Below are positions 11,905-25,245 of a stretch of DNA of 64,000 nucleotides, piece after piece. The first letter of the stretch is position 1, and each line of letters opens with the position of its first letter. A program made the position numbers and the translations under genes. Origin of the DNA: Mactromeris polynyma (lineage: Eukaryota; Mollusca; Bivalvia; Venerida; Mactridae); assembly GCA_032209605.1 (NCBI GenBank), contig JASFXZ010000004.1, positions 33,204,401 through 33,268,400 of the forward strand, in the 5' to 3' direction. The notes under the pieces are model-generated. The model searched no databases, was not told the origin of the DNA, and saw only the letters and a list, made by a program, of their open reading frames with translations.

Positions 11905-13630
11905 TATAAGACATGGTCAAAATATTTGCCATAATAAAATACAGGTCAAGATTGAAACTTGGTCATCTATGGTAAAACAATAGATCACATGATCAAATGA
12001 TGGAAAAACCTTGTGGATTCTTGGGATGCTGCATTTTCTACCGGAACTACATAAAACTTGATCCGAATGTTTGTATTTATACATTGCTAGCCCAGTGTGG
12101 TACTGGTTCATGTGTGGTCAAAAACTCAGTCACAAGGTCAAATCATTGAAATTCCTCTTGGACTCTCTTGCGTCCAACATGGCAATGTACTAAGGTGAGC
12201 GATATAGGACCATCTTGTTTATTTGACTGACACCACCGTGAATCGTTATGTGGTTTACGATTCCTTATGCTCTAAGTAAATATTAAGTTTCACGTTCCCC
12301 TTGTAGGATTTTTTCACCTGATATGTCCCTGTTCAATTCGCCCCTTTCTGTCTATGGCCAACTTGTTTTCTTAACTTCCCCTAATTGGTTTAATAATCAG
12401 CCATTATCAGTCAGTGATTTCTTGTCGCCCCATCCCCATAGATGTTTACCCTTACGCCTCCTCAATTCCAAGTGTGTTGTGTGCTTATGTGTCCCTGGGT
12501 TCTGTGTTTGAAGGCATTATCTTGTAAGCTCAGCGTTCCTTTTACCAAATTAATCCTTCTTTGATATTTGATAATGAATGTATTCAAACATTTGCATAGT
12601 ATCCTGTTGTAATTGTACACATGTTATTGTCAACTGCTAACCCTTAGGTACCATTGCACACTTAGTTCGAAATTTCTGTTGTTCATTGATATTTCAGCGA
12701 GCTATAACATTGCTGATTTAAATAAATCGAACAAACGAAAATTAAGTGATGTACAATGTTCAGATTGTGTGATGAAACTATTGTGAAGAGTATCACAGCA
12801 AACTAGTTTTGACCAATCTATATATATCTATAGAGTCTTATTCTGTGTGAGTATTTCTGTATGAATGTTGTGTCCATTTATACCTTGTTCATTAAATATA
12901 CTGATTTAGCTTTATTGGACCATTTTCATAATCTTAGCTCATTTCTTATTCAGATCGACTACAGACATGGCATCTTCCACGGTCACATCCCTCATAAGTG
13001 TGACATTATGAATTATTGAATTTAGTTCTTTGAATTTACCGGTAGAATTGTTCTATATTTTCGGCCATCTGTGTATACTGGTCAAGTGTGCTAACCCGCC
13101 AATAAAATGTACATAGTTCGTACAAAGTTACTGGATACGTACTCGTATTTCGTTTGTTACCGCAGTTAGCTATACTATTATCCTTTCAAATGAACTGAAC
13201 CATCTTAAAACGTCTAAGTAAACATATAGCAGAACCACGCTCATGTTTTAAGATCACATTTTCACAAAAATGGCGGATTAGCTCACTTTACTACTTCTAG
13301 GTAGCTGTACACTACAGAAAGTCCATGTAAATATCTCATGTGCTATATGTCTGTATGATTATTAGTTAGGTCGTATTAAATATTAGTCAAAGCACTTGTT
13401 GACTTGTTGTCCTTGGATTAAATGCAGACTGACACATAAACGACCTTGCTGCTTGGTATCTGATTATTTTAATGGACATCATCAAACACATTAAGACAGA
13501 ACATATTAATAGCAATTATTGTCAGATACAAACATTCAAATGATATAATAAAACTTATTAGTGATGCACTTCACTAGATACTTGAATTTACTGCGTTAAC
13601 CACTTATAGTTTCAAAGAGAACACCTTTCT
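11905..13630. other. Non-coding stretch, nothing recognised
   Basis: No supported gene or RNA. A stretch near 12300-12530 is pyrimidine-rich and loosely resembles repeat family A, but shared blocks are too short to call. Confidence 0.4.
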
Positions 13631-13638
13631 ATGGTCCG

Positions 13639-15150
13639 ATGAAAAAGCTGAAATTAAAAACATTTGCTACAATGTACCAAGTTCAAGTAAAAACACAGAA
13701 AACCTTACAGGTAATAAAAGCTCACAGAAAATTGATGCAGCGATTATTCAACGCTGCCAATGCTGGGAGAGCTGTAGAAATAGCATCTGTATATAAAAAT
13801 GAATTGTCTCAAGTTCCACAGTCTCTTGCAAACGTTGGCGACGTGATGAATCAAACAGCCAAATCCGATCTACTTGCGGTACTTACAACTGATAATTCAG
13901 TTCCTGTCATGGAGGAGCTTCCAGCAGCTACTTTGTCAACAGCTGTAGTGATTGATGGCCATGCATTGATACAGGCATTAGGTAAACCAGATGGCTGCGT
14001 TACATTTGGAGACCATGCTAACGTGTTTGTTCAGAGTGTACTAAAATATTACAACATGTATACAAGCAGAATTGATGTAGTCTTCGACAGATATATAGGA
14101 ATATCATCAATAAAGGCAAGCACAAGAAACAAACGAGCCGGCAAACGACGTCCAATTCGTAGAATGATAACTGGTCCTAATGTTCCCCTGCCACAATCAT
14201 GGGATAACTTCTTGACAGTAAGTGAAAACAAAGCTGATATTGCTAGGTTCCTATCTGAGCGTTTGTAAACATATGCAGAGGCGTTACCCAGAGAGAATGA
14301 GCTGGTAATAGGAGGAGGCTACCAGGATGTACTGAGAACAACGTCCAATAGACGTGAAGTGCACCAACTGTCATCAAATCATGAAGAGGCTGATACGAGA
14401 ATCATTCTCCATGCGTTGGATGCTGCAAGACAAGGTTACGAGAGAATTATTATCAAATGTCAAGATACTCTTACTGATCTTTCATCTTGGACATTTAAAC
14501 ATTCAAGTCTGGATGATGGCTGGGTCGTCCAAGAAAATAAAACTGTACCCTGCACATATTATTTCTCAGAAGATTTCCTAAAAAGTACGCCGTAATATTT
14601 TGGGATTCCATGCATTGACTGGATGCGACACAACTTCCTCCTTTTCCGGTATTGGCAAGAAGTATATGTCACATGCCCTGACCTTCTGTCGGATATTGGA
14701 AGAGACGAACATTTAGATAAGGCAGAGAAGTTTTTATGCTTGTTGTATGGCGTCAATGAAGAATCTGTTGATGATGCAAGATATTCTCTGTTTGTGAAGG
14801 CAAGAAAAACGCTTGAAATGCTACCGCCAACGAGTGATGCACTTGAACTACACATTGCAAGAGCCAATTATCAAGCAGGTATATGGATCAGAGCTGATAA
14901 ATCGATTATGGAAACAGAAATCAAGCCTGCAGATACAAACTCTTGGCAAGATGGTGCTGAAGGATTATAAGTTGTATTGAAACGTTTACCAACTTACTTT
15001 ACGGATGCTTGCATTGAACTAACAAGTTGTGGATGTAACAAAAGTGCAAATCTATCCGCTGCAAATGTTTCAAGTCATGATTGAAGTGCACACCAGCATG
15101 TGGCTGTGATGGGGTCAATTGCGCTAACCCAATTGATGATTGAGATTGAC
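13639..15150 (+). pseudogene. Broken multicopy CXC-domain (Tesmin/TSO1-like) transposon-like gene
   Basis: A coding-like tract with recognisable blocks in order: VVIDGHALIQALGKP, VFDRYIG, KRRPIRRMI, PLPQSWDNF, ENKADIARFLSE, HEEADTRIILHALDAA, GFHALTGCDTTSSFSGIGKK, and near 15050-15145 a Cys-rich block ending CGCDGVNCANPIDD. This block order is familiar from large families of uncharacterised, repeated proteins in cnidarians and molluscs with a C-terminal CXC domain (established only as a pattern, function unknown). The reading frame is broken: TAA at 14266-14268 lies in frame, the frame changes near 14470 and again near 14660, and the CXC block holds a further stop. It is therefore a decayed copy. 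No terminal repeats were identified. Confidence 0.72.
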
Positions 15151-15154
15151 ACAA

Positions 15155-16425
15155 ATGTTACATAGAGACATTTCTGAAGAGAATTGGAATACATTTAAGT
15201 GTAACTGTTTTAAAACGAACTGCTTAATGTTTCTATGGATGACTTGTAGCATTTTCTTACATTAATACATAGTTCGATAATGACAAAATCTTAATTGTCT
15301 TTTACACTTAAATGACTTTTGACCTAGTTGAATTTAATTGATACGAATCAAAATCCAATGACCAAGATAAACCATTTCCAGATCTTAAAGTATTTATATC
15401 ATTTATTTATTTTCCATTTGAGTCAAAAGTTTTGACGGGATTGAGATTTCTCGTGTTCATGTGTCAATTTACCCCACCCACTTTTAGCAGTATATGTTTG
15501 CCCGTAAATTAATAATTATGACTGTTAATAATGTTATTTATTAATAGCCTAATGTCTCACCTTTAATCTAGTATCATGTATGTCTTAGAATAGCATCAAT
15601 GACGATATTATGACAAATGTATCGTTCATACACAACGATTTCTAACGATTTTTTGCCATTTCTGGGGTGTTCTCATTAATATTCATGAATATGGAAATGA
15701 GCTAATTAGCAAAAAGTTATTTTTAGTAAAGGCCCAATATGTTAGCTTCATTTTGATACCATTTTTGTAGTTTTATACTCGAAAATGGCGAAGATATAAT
15801 GATAATTCAAGTGAGATATATGAAAAATGAACTTACTTGACCTTTGACCTAATTCTGAGAAAACGAGGCAGAATCACGGATGGCATGGGGCAGTTTCAGA
15901 TTACACACATATCAAAGATAACATATAACATGCATGCCCAATTCTACTCTCTGATGCCATGGCCTGTCACATTTTCTCCTGATGGGCTCCCAACGTTTAT
16001 TAACAGTTATCTAAAATTGATTGTCCGTTCGGAATATCTAGGGAATTAAGTTGGTACATGGTGGCAGTTGTGGGCACTACCATACAATTTCTCGTGTTAA
16101 TATATTTATCTGAGATGGAAATATATCACGATGCTTACCTAGTTAATCAAATAATTATCATGATAATTATGTAAACTAGATTCTTTAACATGATAACAAA
16201 ATATGTATCTAGTTATTATGTAGTTGACAGGTGGCAGACGTGTGCCATCATGCTCGAAAGATTTTAGCAAACATGACATTTGTTTACATGAGACGAGAAT
16301 GACAAAAATCTACTTCAACGTAACATATCTGCTGTAAGAATGGTGTTCAACCCAACACGATTGTGGTTCAAACTGGTAGATATTGCCACCTTGATCACAC
16401 AACAAACGGTTATTTAGAGTGAACA
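15155..16425. other. Non-coding stretch, nothing recognised
   Basis: AT-rich sequence without supported genes, RNAs or clear repeats. Confidence 0.4.
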
Positions 16426-16427
16426 GT

Positions 16428-16865
16428 AAAAATACCACCTCAATAATAACACCATCTCAAAATTAAGAACACAATAATTTTCAAGTCCATTTGTACTGTA
16501 AGGCTCTTAATTAAACCTCAATATTAAGACCAACTCTATATTAAAATAAAGTCATGTTTGTGGAACACGAAACATCGGTCAAATGGCGCTAGCTGGGATC
16601 TAACCAGGTTCTACGGATTACCTGTCCGTTATGCTAACCACTACACCAATACGACCTGCCCTCATTTTCGTGTTAATTTAACTTATATAAAGTTGATTAA
16701 GGTAAACTACACTTTGGACGAAGTACGGGGCGAATTTTTACATTCGTCACACAGAACTTAACACCAGCTGTAGTAATATTGGAACACGAAAAATCGGTCA
16801 ATGGAGCTACCGGGAAGACCAGTTTCCAAGGGTCCCAGTGGTAGTCTTATTAGTGAGGTTCTAAT
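16428..16865. mobile_element. Pogo/Tigger-like MITE, interrupted copy
   Basis: The left part (16428-16550: CAGTAAAAATACCACCTC, then AAATTAAGAACACAAT, TTTTCAAGTCCATTT and AACCTCAATATTAAGACCA) and the right part (about 16830-16865: GGGTCCCAGTGGTAGTCTTA, then TTAGTGAGGTT) match the two ends of the complete copies at 23369, 37591, 44724 and 49568. The middle is occupied by a tRNA-like unit flanked by a diverged direct repeat starting TGGAACACGAAA (16560 and 16781). Confidence 0.6.
16565..16655 (-). mobile_element. tRNA-like SINE unit inserted in a MITE
   Basis: On the minus strand an A-box-like TGGTGTAGTGG precedes a B-box-like GGTTAGATCCC, with tRNA-like spacing. A decayed anticodon arm and flanking direct repeats argue for a SINE-derived unit rather than a working tRNA gene. 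Confidence 0.5.
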
Positions 16866-17045
16866 GTATGTGTTAATGCAAAATAATTTCTTCGCGAAAC
16901 TCAAAATACGACAGTGACACTATCTATGAAGCTTTGAAGCTATGTCTGCAATGTTTATCATTTCTAAGAATGAAATTTACGTGACTGTAGTTTTGCCTTT
17001 CGGCTATTATGGTATAAATAAGTTATTATTGATTAGCGTTCTCAA

Positions 17046-18000
17046 AGGTTCAACGTGGGACCAATATATGTTCACCATGGTACAAATACAGGTTCAACGT
17101 GGTACAAATATAGATTCAACGTGGTACAAATATAGGTTCAACATGGTACAAATATAGGTTCAACGTGGTACAAATATAGGTTCAACGTGGTACAAATATA
17201 GGTTCAACCTGGTACAAATATAGGTTCAACCTGGTACAAATATAGGTTCAACGTGTTACAAATATACGTTCAACCTGGTACAAATATAGGTTCAACCTGG
17301 TACAAATATAGGTTCAACTTGGGACCAATATGGGTTCAGCGTGGGACCAATATAGATTTAACCTGGTACAAATATATGTTCAACTTGGGACCAATATGGG
17401 TTCAGCGTGGGACCAATATAGGTTCAACCTGGTACAAATATAGGTTCAACCTGGTACAAATATGGGTTCAGCGTGGGACCAATATAGGTTCAACCTGGTA
17501 TAAATATAGGTTCAACCTGGTACAAATATGGGTTCAGCGTGGGACCAATATAGGTTTAACCTGGTACAAATATAGGTTCAACCTGGTACCAATATAGGTT
17601 CAACCTGGTACAAATATAGGTTCAACCTGGTACAAATATGGGTTCAGCGTGGGACCAATATAGGTTCAACCTGGTACAAATATGGGTTCAGCGTGAGACC
17701 AATATAGGTTCAATCTGGTACAAATATAGGTTCAACCTGGTACAAATATAGGTTCAACCTGGTACAAATATGGGTTCAGCGTGGGACCAATATAGGTTCA
17801 ACCTGGTACAAATATAGGTTCAACCTGGTACAAATATAGGTTCAACGTGGTACAAATATAGGTTCAACGTGGGACCAATATAGGTTCAACCTGGTACAAA
17901 TATAGGTTCAACCTGGTACAAATATGGGTTCAGCGTGGGACCAATATAGGTTCAACCTAGTACAAATATCGGTTCAGCGTAGGACCAATATAGATTCAAC
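17046..18000. repeat. 22-bp minisatellite with two alternating unit types
   Basis: About 43 units of two kinds: GGTTCAACCTGGTACAAATA plus TA, and GGTTCAGCGTGGGACCAATA plus TA. The second type recurs every two to four units from about 17330 on, giving a loose higher-order period. GGTACC-like palindromic centres occur in the first type. The open frames crossing it are artefacts. Confidence 0.97.
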
Positions 18001-18009
18001 CAGTCCTGA

Positions 18010-20930
18010 TCGTGTTGCCCTTTTGCTAAAATTAACAATTAACACACTAGATCTACTTCTGAAAAGCAGACAAAACACTACATAAACACTCTTAATTTAT
18101 CTTGAGAAAACATTCAGAACTTGACACTTTTGTAGAGAAATTCATTACTAATATACGTGTACTCGTGCTTATGACTTTAGAAACAGAACATAACAGATAT
18201 TTTATTTAGGGTTTGAGCAAGGCCCCTCATCCATACAACATATGTGTACACCAATATGTCAAATTAGTTAAGTAAAGTGATGATGAACGAAAAATGAAAA
18301 ACATATGAAATATCAATTCGTCAAGTTCATATTAAAAAATATTATTGGAAAAATGCAAACATCATTAAATTTGTTGACTTGATCTATTCAAATAACAAAA
18401 CTATTATAAGAAATCTTGCCATGTATACTTACAAATCATTTGAAATGAGAAACTAAACATTTTATATGAATTAATATACTCTCATGCAGCTTACGTTTCC
18501 TATGTCCTACTATATTGACTTTAATTTATAGATACTGTTGTTGTTTTTCAGTACACTGTTTATACTTATATAGTTTCATAAGATTTTATAATTGTGCGTA
18601 AAATTAACGCTATTTAGATAGTATCACATTTTGTATTTACATCTACATTGTACTAGAACTGTTGAAACTATATACATGATATTATAAAAGTATTAATGTG
18701 GCCATTGACCACATATATTGTAAATGTTGTTAATATTTATTAATTTTGTATACTCATAGACTGTAAAGTCTAATGTATGGATAAATAAACCAAACATATC
18801 GAAGCAAGATAATGATTAACATTAATGTAATGTGTGTGATATTGACATAATCAGTTGAATATAACAAATAAAATAAAACATTACAAATTAACTATAGAAA
18901 ATAATATAATACTTGCTCTATTGAAGTATGTTTTCCTATTTTCATTGCACACTTTATGAAACACGCTAAATTATTTATTTAAGAATAACCACATGTTTTG
19001 AAGAAAGTAATTGATTTAATTTAAACGTACTTCACGCCTGCGTCTCATTGGAACAGCAACATTTTGTATGCGTTGAAAATGTTCCAATGAGTCTCGCGTT
19101 GTCGCTCCAATGAGTCCAAAATGGACGTGAACGGTGAGGTGGGGTCTTATTTTTTTCCTTTTAGAGGTTTTATACGCGTAACATTCACATATGATTGCTT
19201 ATGCCTTATGTAAAATGTAAAAATTCGGAACAAATACCAAAACCCGAATGTCTAGAACTTGCATAACTTTCCAAAGCTTATTGTTGACACCGGCGAAATA
19301 TTTTTTTATGAAAAGTGGTATCTCTCTCTGTATTTTACCGCTTCAACGACACATGTATAGCTATATATTGACAAGAAGGTTGTCTGAAAACAAATATTTG
19401 GAAACATTTGTTCACGTTAGGATGCATTATACTCGATTAAGGTTCCAATAAGAAAGTGATTGCTCCAATATAAATTCCATACAAAAAAAAGACGAATTAT
19501 TATGTGTGTAATTAGGTCTCTGGTAAACAAAAGCTGACGCAACAAAAAGTAGTCCCGACATTTTTTTATATTTTTCAGCCACAAGATGCGAGTTCAGATG
19601 ATTGTATCACATATCATATTCAAATTAACAGGACATTAATTTTCTATGAAATAAATTGTGTTACGAGGTACAAAATAAACATCATAGCGCTTACGTCACG
19701 CTCGTTTTGTTGTGGCGTCAAACACACGTGAGCTGTTATTTCACTAGTGAAATATCGAATATAATACATGTATGTTATAACCACTCTTCGCCGTATATTA
19801 TGTTATAAGTGACAGTTATTTACGGCAGAATGATACAATGAAATAACACTATACCATCTTTGCAGAAGGCTCTTTAAATATGAATACAGCCCAATTACTG
19901 GTAGATCTATTTAACGGTTTGATACGTCAATGGTACATTTTAAATTCATAATCATATAAGGTTATGACGATACATAGTATTGCTGTACTGCAAGGGAAGA
20001 TAACTGCTGCGTGGAGTTTGATCATTAAGCCGTTTACGTGACATTTCAAAGTTCTGCTGAATTATACAAAATAATTATTTAGTATGACGATGGTAAATTG
20101 TTTAGAGTGTAATTGTAAGCATATTCTGCGTTTATGTGAGCTATTTTTATTTACACGCGTTAGTTGACCACTTTGTAGGCGTAGTTTACGTGAAAGCCGA
20201 ATATCTTACACGGGATGACCAACATTTTTATATTCGATATTTGGTCATATGATTCATTTCATTTTGGTATTTCATCTCTGCAAGGTGCTTTTTAATCATT
20301 TTGAGAGTATAAGCATACACTCCCTTTCTAAAACGAACACAATATCACAGCTACTGCCAAATAAACGAGTTTATATTATGACAGGTTATTCATGTAATTG
20401 TTGTATATTTTGTGTTATATTTATCCTTATGGCTTTTGAATCATTCGTTTACATATGAACGTGTGTAGAATTTTATCAGTATTAATACGTTTTGATATTT
20501 TAAGGCTTAAGTATACGTTTGTACCGTAAACTATATTAAACATAATATACTCATTTTCTTCAAACTGACACAGGTTGCTCAATATTGAAACATGAATGCT
20601 GCCGTACAAAATTAATGCCCCATGTGAAAGGATTAGTACAGATTCGAAACAAAATATAAACTATCACTAAATAGAAACTGTCATTTCGACTTTTAGCACG
20701 AGTCATTTGTTTGCAGATTCGTTGAGAATGGTTGATATGCTTAAGTATATACATGTAGTATTAATGAACATATTTTAATAAATAGCTCGACCACGCATGT
20801 TAATTATCATTACCATTGATTCTATTTATATGTAAAAACAAATCAACTTGGCGAAAGCGGAAAATATTTATTATATTAGCATGCGTTCGTGCAATCACAA
20901 TCTCTTACAAAACCCACAACATCTTCAGGG
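18010..20930. other. Long AT-rich stretch, nothing recognised
   Basis: No supported gene, RNA or repeat. Near 19030-19125 the phrase TCTCATTGGAACA and its inverse TCCAATGAGTC recur several times, suggesting a small hairpin-forming repeat. Confidence 0.4.
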
Positions 20931-20937
20931 ATGTTAT

Positions 20938-21245
20938 GTTTTGGATTTGCTCTCTATGCAGAGAAGCTTCAAAATAAAAGCTAAGTAGTAACCTACTCAG
21001 ACGAGCGTTTAATAATTGTCATAGCTTGATCGTCGTGATGTTCATGTTTCAGACAAATTATTAAGACTATATTTGAAATTAATATAAATGTTTCTATATA
21101 TACAACTAGTTCATCATTTATTATATTATTTTCGTGTATGGACTAAACTAACGTGAGCTGAAGTGATTGGAAATCTTTATCAATGGCGATTTGATATATA
21201 TATTTTATATAAATTGATACTTTTATTAAAGGGAAGTAATTCAAG
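20938..21245 (+). repeat. Dispersed repeat family B, copy 1
   Basis: Left end has GGATTTGCTCTC followed by a short hairpin and GAAGCTTCAAAATAAAAGC; right end has ATTAAAGGGAAGTAATTCAA. The same pair of ends, about 300 bp apart, is found at 27043-27345, 38400-38705 and 53145-53450, and inverted at 22137-22440. Confidence 0.7.
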
Positions 21246-22136
21246 ACATGTTCAGTGCTTCAAAGTCAGCAATACATGCACACCGTACACACGCGAACAG
21301 CGCAGATCGCGACCGCCGAAACTACGACGAGTGGAATAAATTCAACAACTGGTCGGCTATTTTCGATTACATATTAAAATCTACATTTCTAAAGACTTCC
21401 TGGAATTAATTATCAACCAGTATTAACTCGCTCTTCCGCAGGCAACCTGACCATAGCCAATGTCACGGAAGAACATTGTGGTGAATATATAACGGAGACA
21501 GTTCTGTATGATACTTTTATCCTCTAGTGTGTATACTCATCAACTCCCTACATATAGATGTAACTCATTCCCGGACTCACGGTGCGGTGCGGTAGAGCAT
21601 ACAGGCTTGTTATATGATGCACCATGCAGTTATTTATCATGCTGATACACTACAAACTTAACCCGCCGTGCGTTCGGTTAAGGCTAACACTCGCACGAGT
21701 TAAGAAACTGTGCACGCATTTTGCAACCGAACGCTCTGTTTGCCAAAAGGTATGCACCCACTGTGCGCCCGCTCGCTCGAACGCACGGCAGACCTTATGA
21801 TGGTGTGTGTCTTATTTCTTCAGTAAGTTTTATATTGAACATGATGTTGAATACCTATATTTATAGGTTTATTTGTTTACGACAATGTATTTCAGTCAAT
21901 ATCGTGCATACTTATGTAAACTCTGTAGAGGACAATTGAGTTTTTTAAAAATATCTTTATAATCATCATAATGAAGTATTTATTAAATAAAGAATATATA
22001 TATACACAATAGCATGTTTGCTACATAAGTAATTTTAAAATGGAAACAGGTCCGGTGGCCGTGTGGTATGTGTTCTACTGACAATAATAATGCCTAAATA
22101 CTGCATCATATCGAATTGGAGCAGGTCTTATTACTT

Positions 22137-22440
22137 TTGAATTACTTCCCTTTAACAAAAAAATATTAATATAACTTATAAACGGTTGATGTCATAAGCA
22201 CTTAAATTTTAAAATAGATATTTTGATATATTAATTATGTTGGTTGAAAATAGAAAGTCAATCGATACAAAATATATTATTTAAAAACTCGTAATATATT
22301 AAATTAAATATTATATAAGTTTATGACTCGGTCAATTTCGTTACGGACATCCATCGATCCTAAATATATTACGCTCACCTGAGTTAATACTTAGGAAAAT
22401 TTTATAGGACTCTGACAAAGGGTCTGATATCCGAGGTAAT
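22137..22440 (-). repeat. Dispersed repeat family B, copy 2 (inverted)
   Basis: Begins with TTGAATTACTTCCCTTTAA (the inverse of the family right end) and contains TTACGCTCACCTGAGTTAAT, the inverse of the internal ACTCAGGTGAGCGTAA block. It lies 0.9 kb from copy 1 in opposite orientation. Confidence 0.65.
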
Positions 22441-22499
22441 GACCAAATTCACAGAACAAAAGGAATTCGCAAAAAAGGTTGTAATAGGGAATTGCATTG

Positions 22500-22765
22500 C
22501 TACGGGGGAAGGCCTCATGCACACAATGCAATACATCCCCACTAAGAACCCCCGGAAAACAACAGTCTATAAAACATTAGACACTGAGGAGGATTAACAT
22601 GTATGGGAATAGGAGGGGGTGAGAGCAAGGAATGGTCAGACCGACCATAAAGAAAAAATAAGGAGAATTTAGGGGGGCAGCATGGAAGGAAAAAGATTAT
22701 TGGAACTGAACAAATAAAGATAGTCAGTAATAATAGGCTGAAGGGGATGGAGACCATGAATATTA
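22500..22765 (-). repeat. Dispersed repeat family A, copy 2
   Basis: On the minus strand it shows TTTTTTCTTTATGGTC, CTGACCATTCCTTGC, TAATGTTTTATAGACTGTTG and TTTTCCGGGGG in the same order as 61795-62105. The minus-strand open frame here is repeat-derived. Confidence 0.68.
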
Positions 22766-23368
22766 TATCAAGTCATCAAGTGAACGAACTAAACACGGGG
22801 AAAGGGGCCATTCAAAATTGTATAATAGCTTATAGACTTTTGATCTCCTAGAATTATTTATCTGATTAATATCGTTCTGTTTTAGTAAAAATACACAATC
22901 ACAACATGCCAACAATCAACATAAACAACATGATATCCTGAAGAGTGCAAACAATGCAAGTGTTTTTGTTGTTACAGTAAGACGGTCTTGCTGAAATTAA
23001 GTTTGCACGATTATAATTTTAAACAACTGGGGCGTAGTTTAGCTCATAATGATGTGTAGGCCTAGTTTTAGGGGATAACATTTTTTGTAGCTAGATCGGC
23101 AAAGATGCGTTTTGGTGTATTGTTCGTTCCGGTAAATATGCTTACAATAACATCAAAAACATACATTACACATCTTATTGCAGTTTTGCCCATTCTATTT
23201 TGTTTTCGAATTTTTACACGACCTATATGAATATACGCTCCTATTATAGTATGTACAGGTTGTAAGTCACATTCAATAAATGAAGATTATCATAATTTAA
23301 AATCAGAAATTAATGAGATATAAGCTGTGCAATTAATACATCCAGACAGTAAAGAATCGACATAGATA

Positions 23369-23583
23369 CAGTAAAATCCCACTTTAAGAATACCTCATTA
23401 AAAAGACCACCTCAATAATAAGACCACATCAATAATAAGACCACTTCAATATGAAGACCACTTAGCAATTAAGACCACAATTTTAAGTCAATTTTCATTG
23501 TTTTGCTCAATATTAAGACCACCTCAATTAGAAGAACAATGTTCAATGGTCCCAAGGGTGGTCTTATTGTTGAGGTGCTACTG
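23369..23583. mobile_element. Pogo/Tigger-like MITE, copy A (215 bp)
   Basis: Flanked by TA on both sides (23367-23368 and 23584-23585). Starts CAGTAAAATCCCACTTTAAG and ends GTGCTACTG, with internal repeats of CTCAATAATAAGACCAC and the inverse GGTGGTCTTATTGTTGAGG. TA duplication and CAGT-type ends fit the pogo/Tigger group of Tc1/mariner elements. No transposase is present. Confidence 0.72.
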
Positions 23584-23837
23584 TACATAAGTCCTGAACA
23601 ATACCGTTTGCTCAGCTAAAAGTTCTCTGTTTCAAATGGTGAACGCGAAACTAGTCTATCTGCATATAGATAAAGCAACAGTTCGACTGGTTCCACTATC
23701 GTCATCGATTAATCCGCATGCACCCATTTATGTGAGCTCGAAACATATATGCTTAAAGCATTTTGTTCTCGAGCTCACTTCTTGGGAAAAAAACTATTAC
23801 TAGTGTGTTATAACAAGGTGTGGTCGTCACCTTTTGG

Positions 23838-23912
23838 GGCTCGAAACTATAACCTCTGGGTTGAGCGACTGACCCAACCGACCGCGCTACTAGTCCGCTC
23901 CCATCTCTACTT
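23838..23912 (-). mobile_element. tRNA-like unit, probable SINE remnant
   Basis: On the minus strand a GGTTGGGTCAGTCGCTCAAC block precedes GTTTCGAGCCCC, which resembles a B box. No intact cloverleaf could be folded by eye, so a working tRNA is unlikely. Confidence 0.35.
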
Positions 23913-24539
23913 AGTGTGTCCAATTGCATGGCTCTATTATGTATCGAAATATACCTACGTATATCAAATAAATACAACAAATACTTACACAAGACAAACA
24001 TTTTAAACAGCAATTAGACTAGTCAAGTCATTTTTCAAAAATCAGCTATTTGCATGACATTTGATTCATTCTATACAATTTCATTAATTAATATATTTCA
24101 TATATCACATTAAAATGACCAGAAATATAAGCGTGGAATAATTACATAATTTACCAGAAAATGCACATAAATCATGCCCGTCACTTCTCGAGGAGCTGGT
24201 CGAGATGGCGGAAGTAGTAAAGCAGTGCCTATAAACGAACTCCCATCGGACTTTCATTTTATAGAAAAAGAATCACCATGACCAAGAGCCATGCCATAGA
24301 AAAATTAACCCATGCTGTGACTATAGTGTTTGGTAGGCCTTAATATCTATGATACATTTCAGATTCTATGCATTTTGCCCATTTTTAAAGATAAAATGCA
24401 AACATATCACAACGCTTTTTTAAATGCTTCCAATTTCTCTATTAACGATCGATAACACTTGATACAGTAGAAAATTTCTTGCGCAGGTTCTGGTATTTAT
24501 GGTAATCCGTTTAATACCAGATTCTATATTACGCGTAAA

Positions 24540-24740
24540 CAATATGTTTGTTTCAGGTTTCCCGACCTACCCTTATTTGCCCCGACCCTAGAACATTTGT
24601 TTTCTCTTTGGTAACACTCTAAAAAATCTTTGTGTGTATTTTTTTTATGTTCATATTTCTGCCCAGTTATTAGACGTTTTACGAGTATTCCAGCTGTAGA
24701 GCATTATATTCCCCTTGATAAACATTATCCATATCAGGGA
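24540..24740. repeat. Dispersed repeat family C, copy 2
   Basis: Matches 8630-8860 block by block (GTTTCAGGTTTC, CCCTAGAACATTT, CTGCCCAGTTATTAGACG, GAGTATTCCAGCTGTAGAGC, AAACATTATCC). It ends about 50 bp before the Harbinger element. Confidence 0.7.
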
Positions 24741-25245
24741 ATACAAGACCTCTAGATTGTTTGCGTACGAGTTCGACGAGCTTTAGCTAATAGCCCCCTC
24801 ACACATAGGCGAATCTATTAAACGCAGCCTGGCGAATTGGGTAAATTTGTCAATTCTGGCGAATGTTGACCGAAACTGTTTGAAAATTTGTTACATAATT
24901 TGAAATATAACGAAAGGTAAACGTAGGGGAACTATTAGTTGCGAATAATTTACGAAGTGTGACGAACTGTTACTGTTATTCGCTAAAATGCGTTGGGTCG
25001 CGCAAACAATCTTTGTTCTTTCCGTAAGCGATTAGGAACGCAAACATGCGAACCGAAGCGCAACTTTGCGCATGCTTCCGAAGCCGTCCGAAGCTTTCCG
25101 AAAGGGTATTTCCGCATCCGGCCGTTACCGGACGCTGTACAAGACTGACGAAAACCAGGTGGGGTCAATTTGCCTTCAAACTTTCTCGACACCACGTCGT
25201 ATTGCTGTTTGACTGCTGTTTGATTTTCAACTTTTTTGTAAGTGC

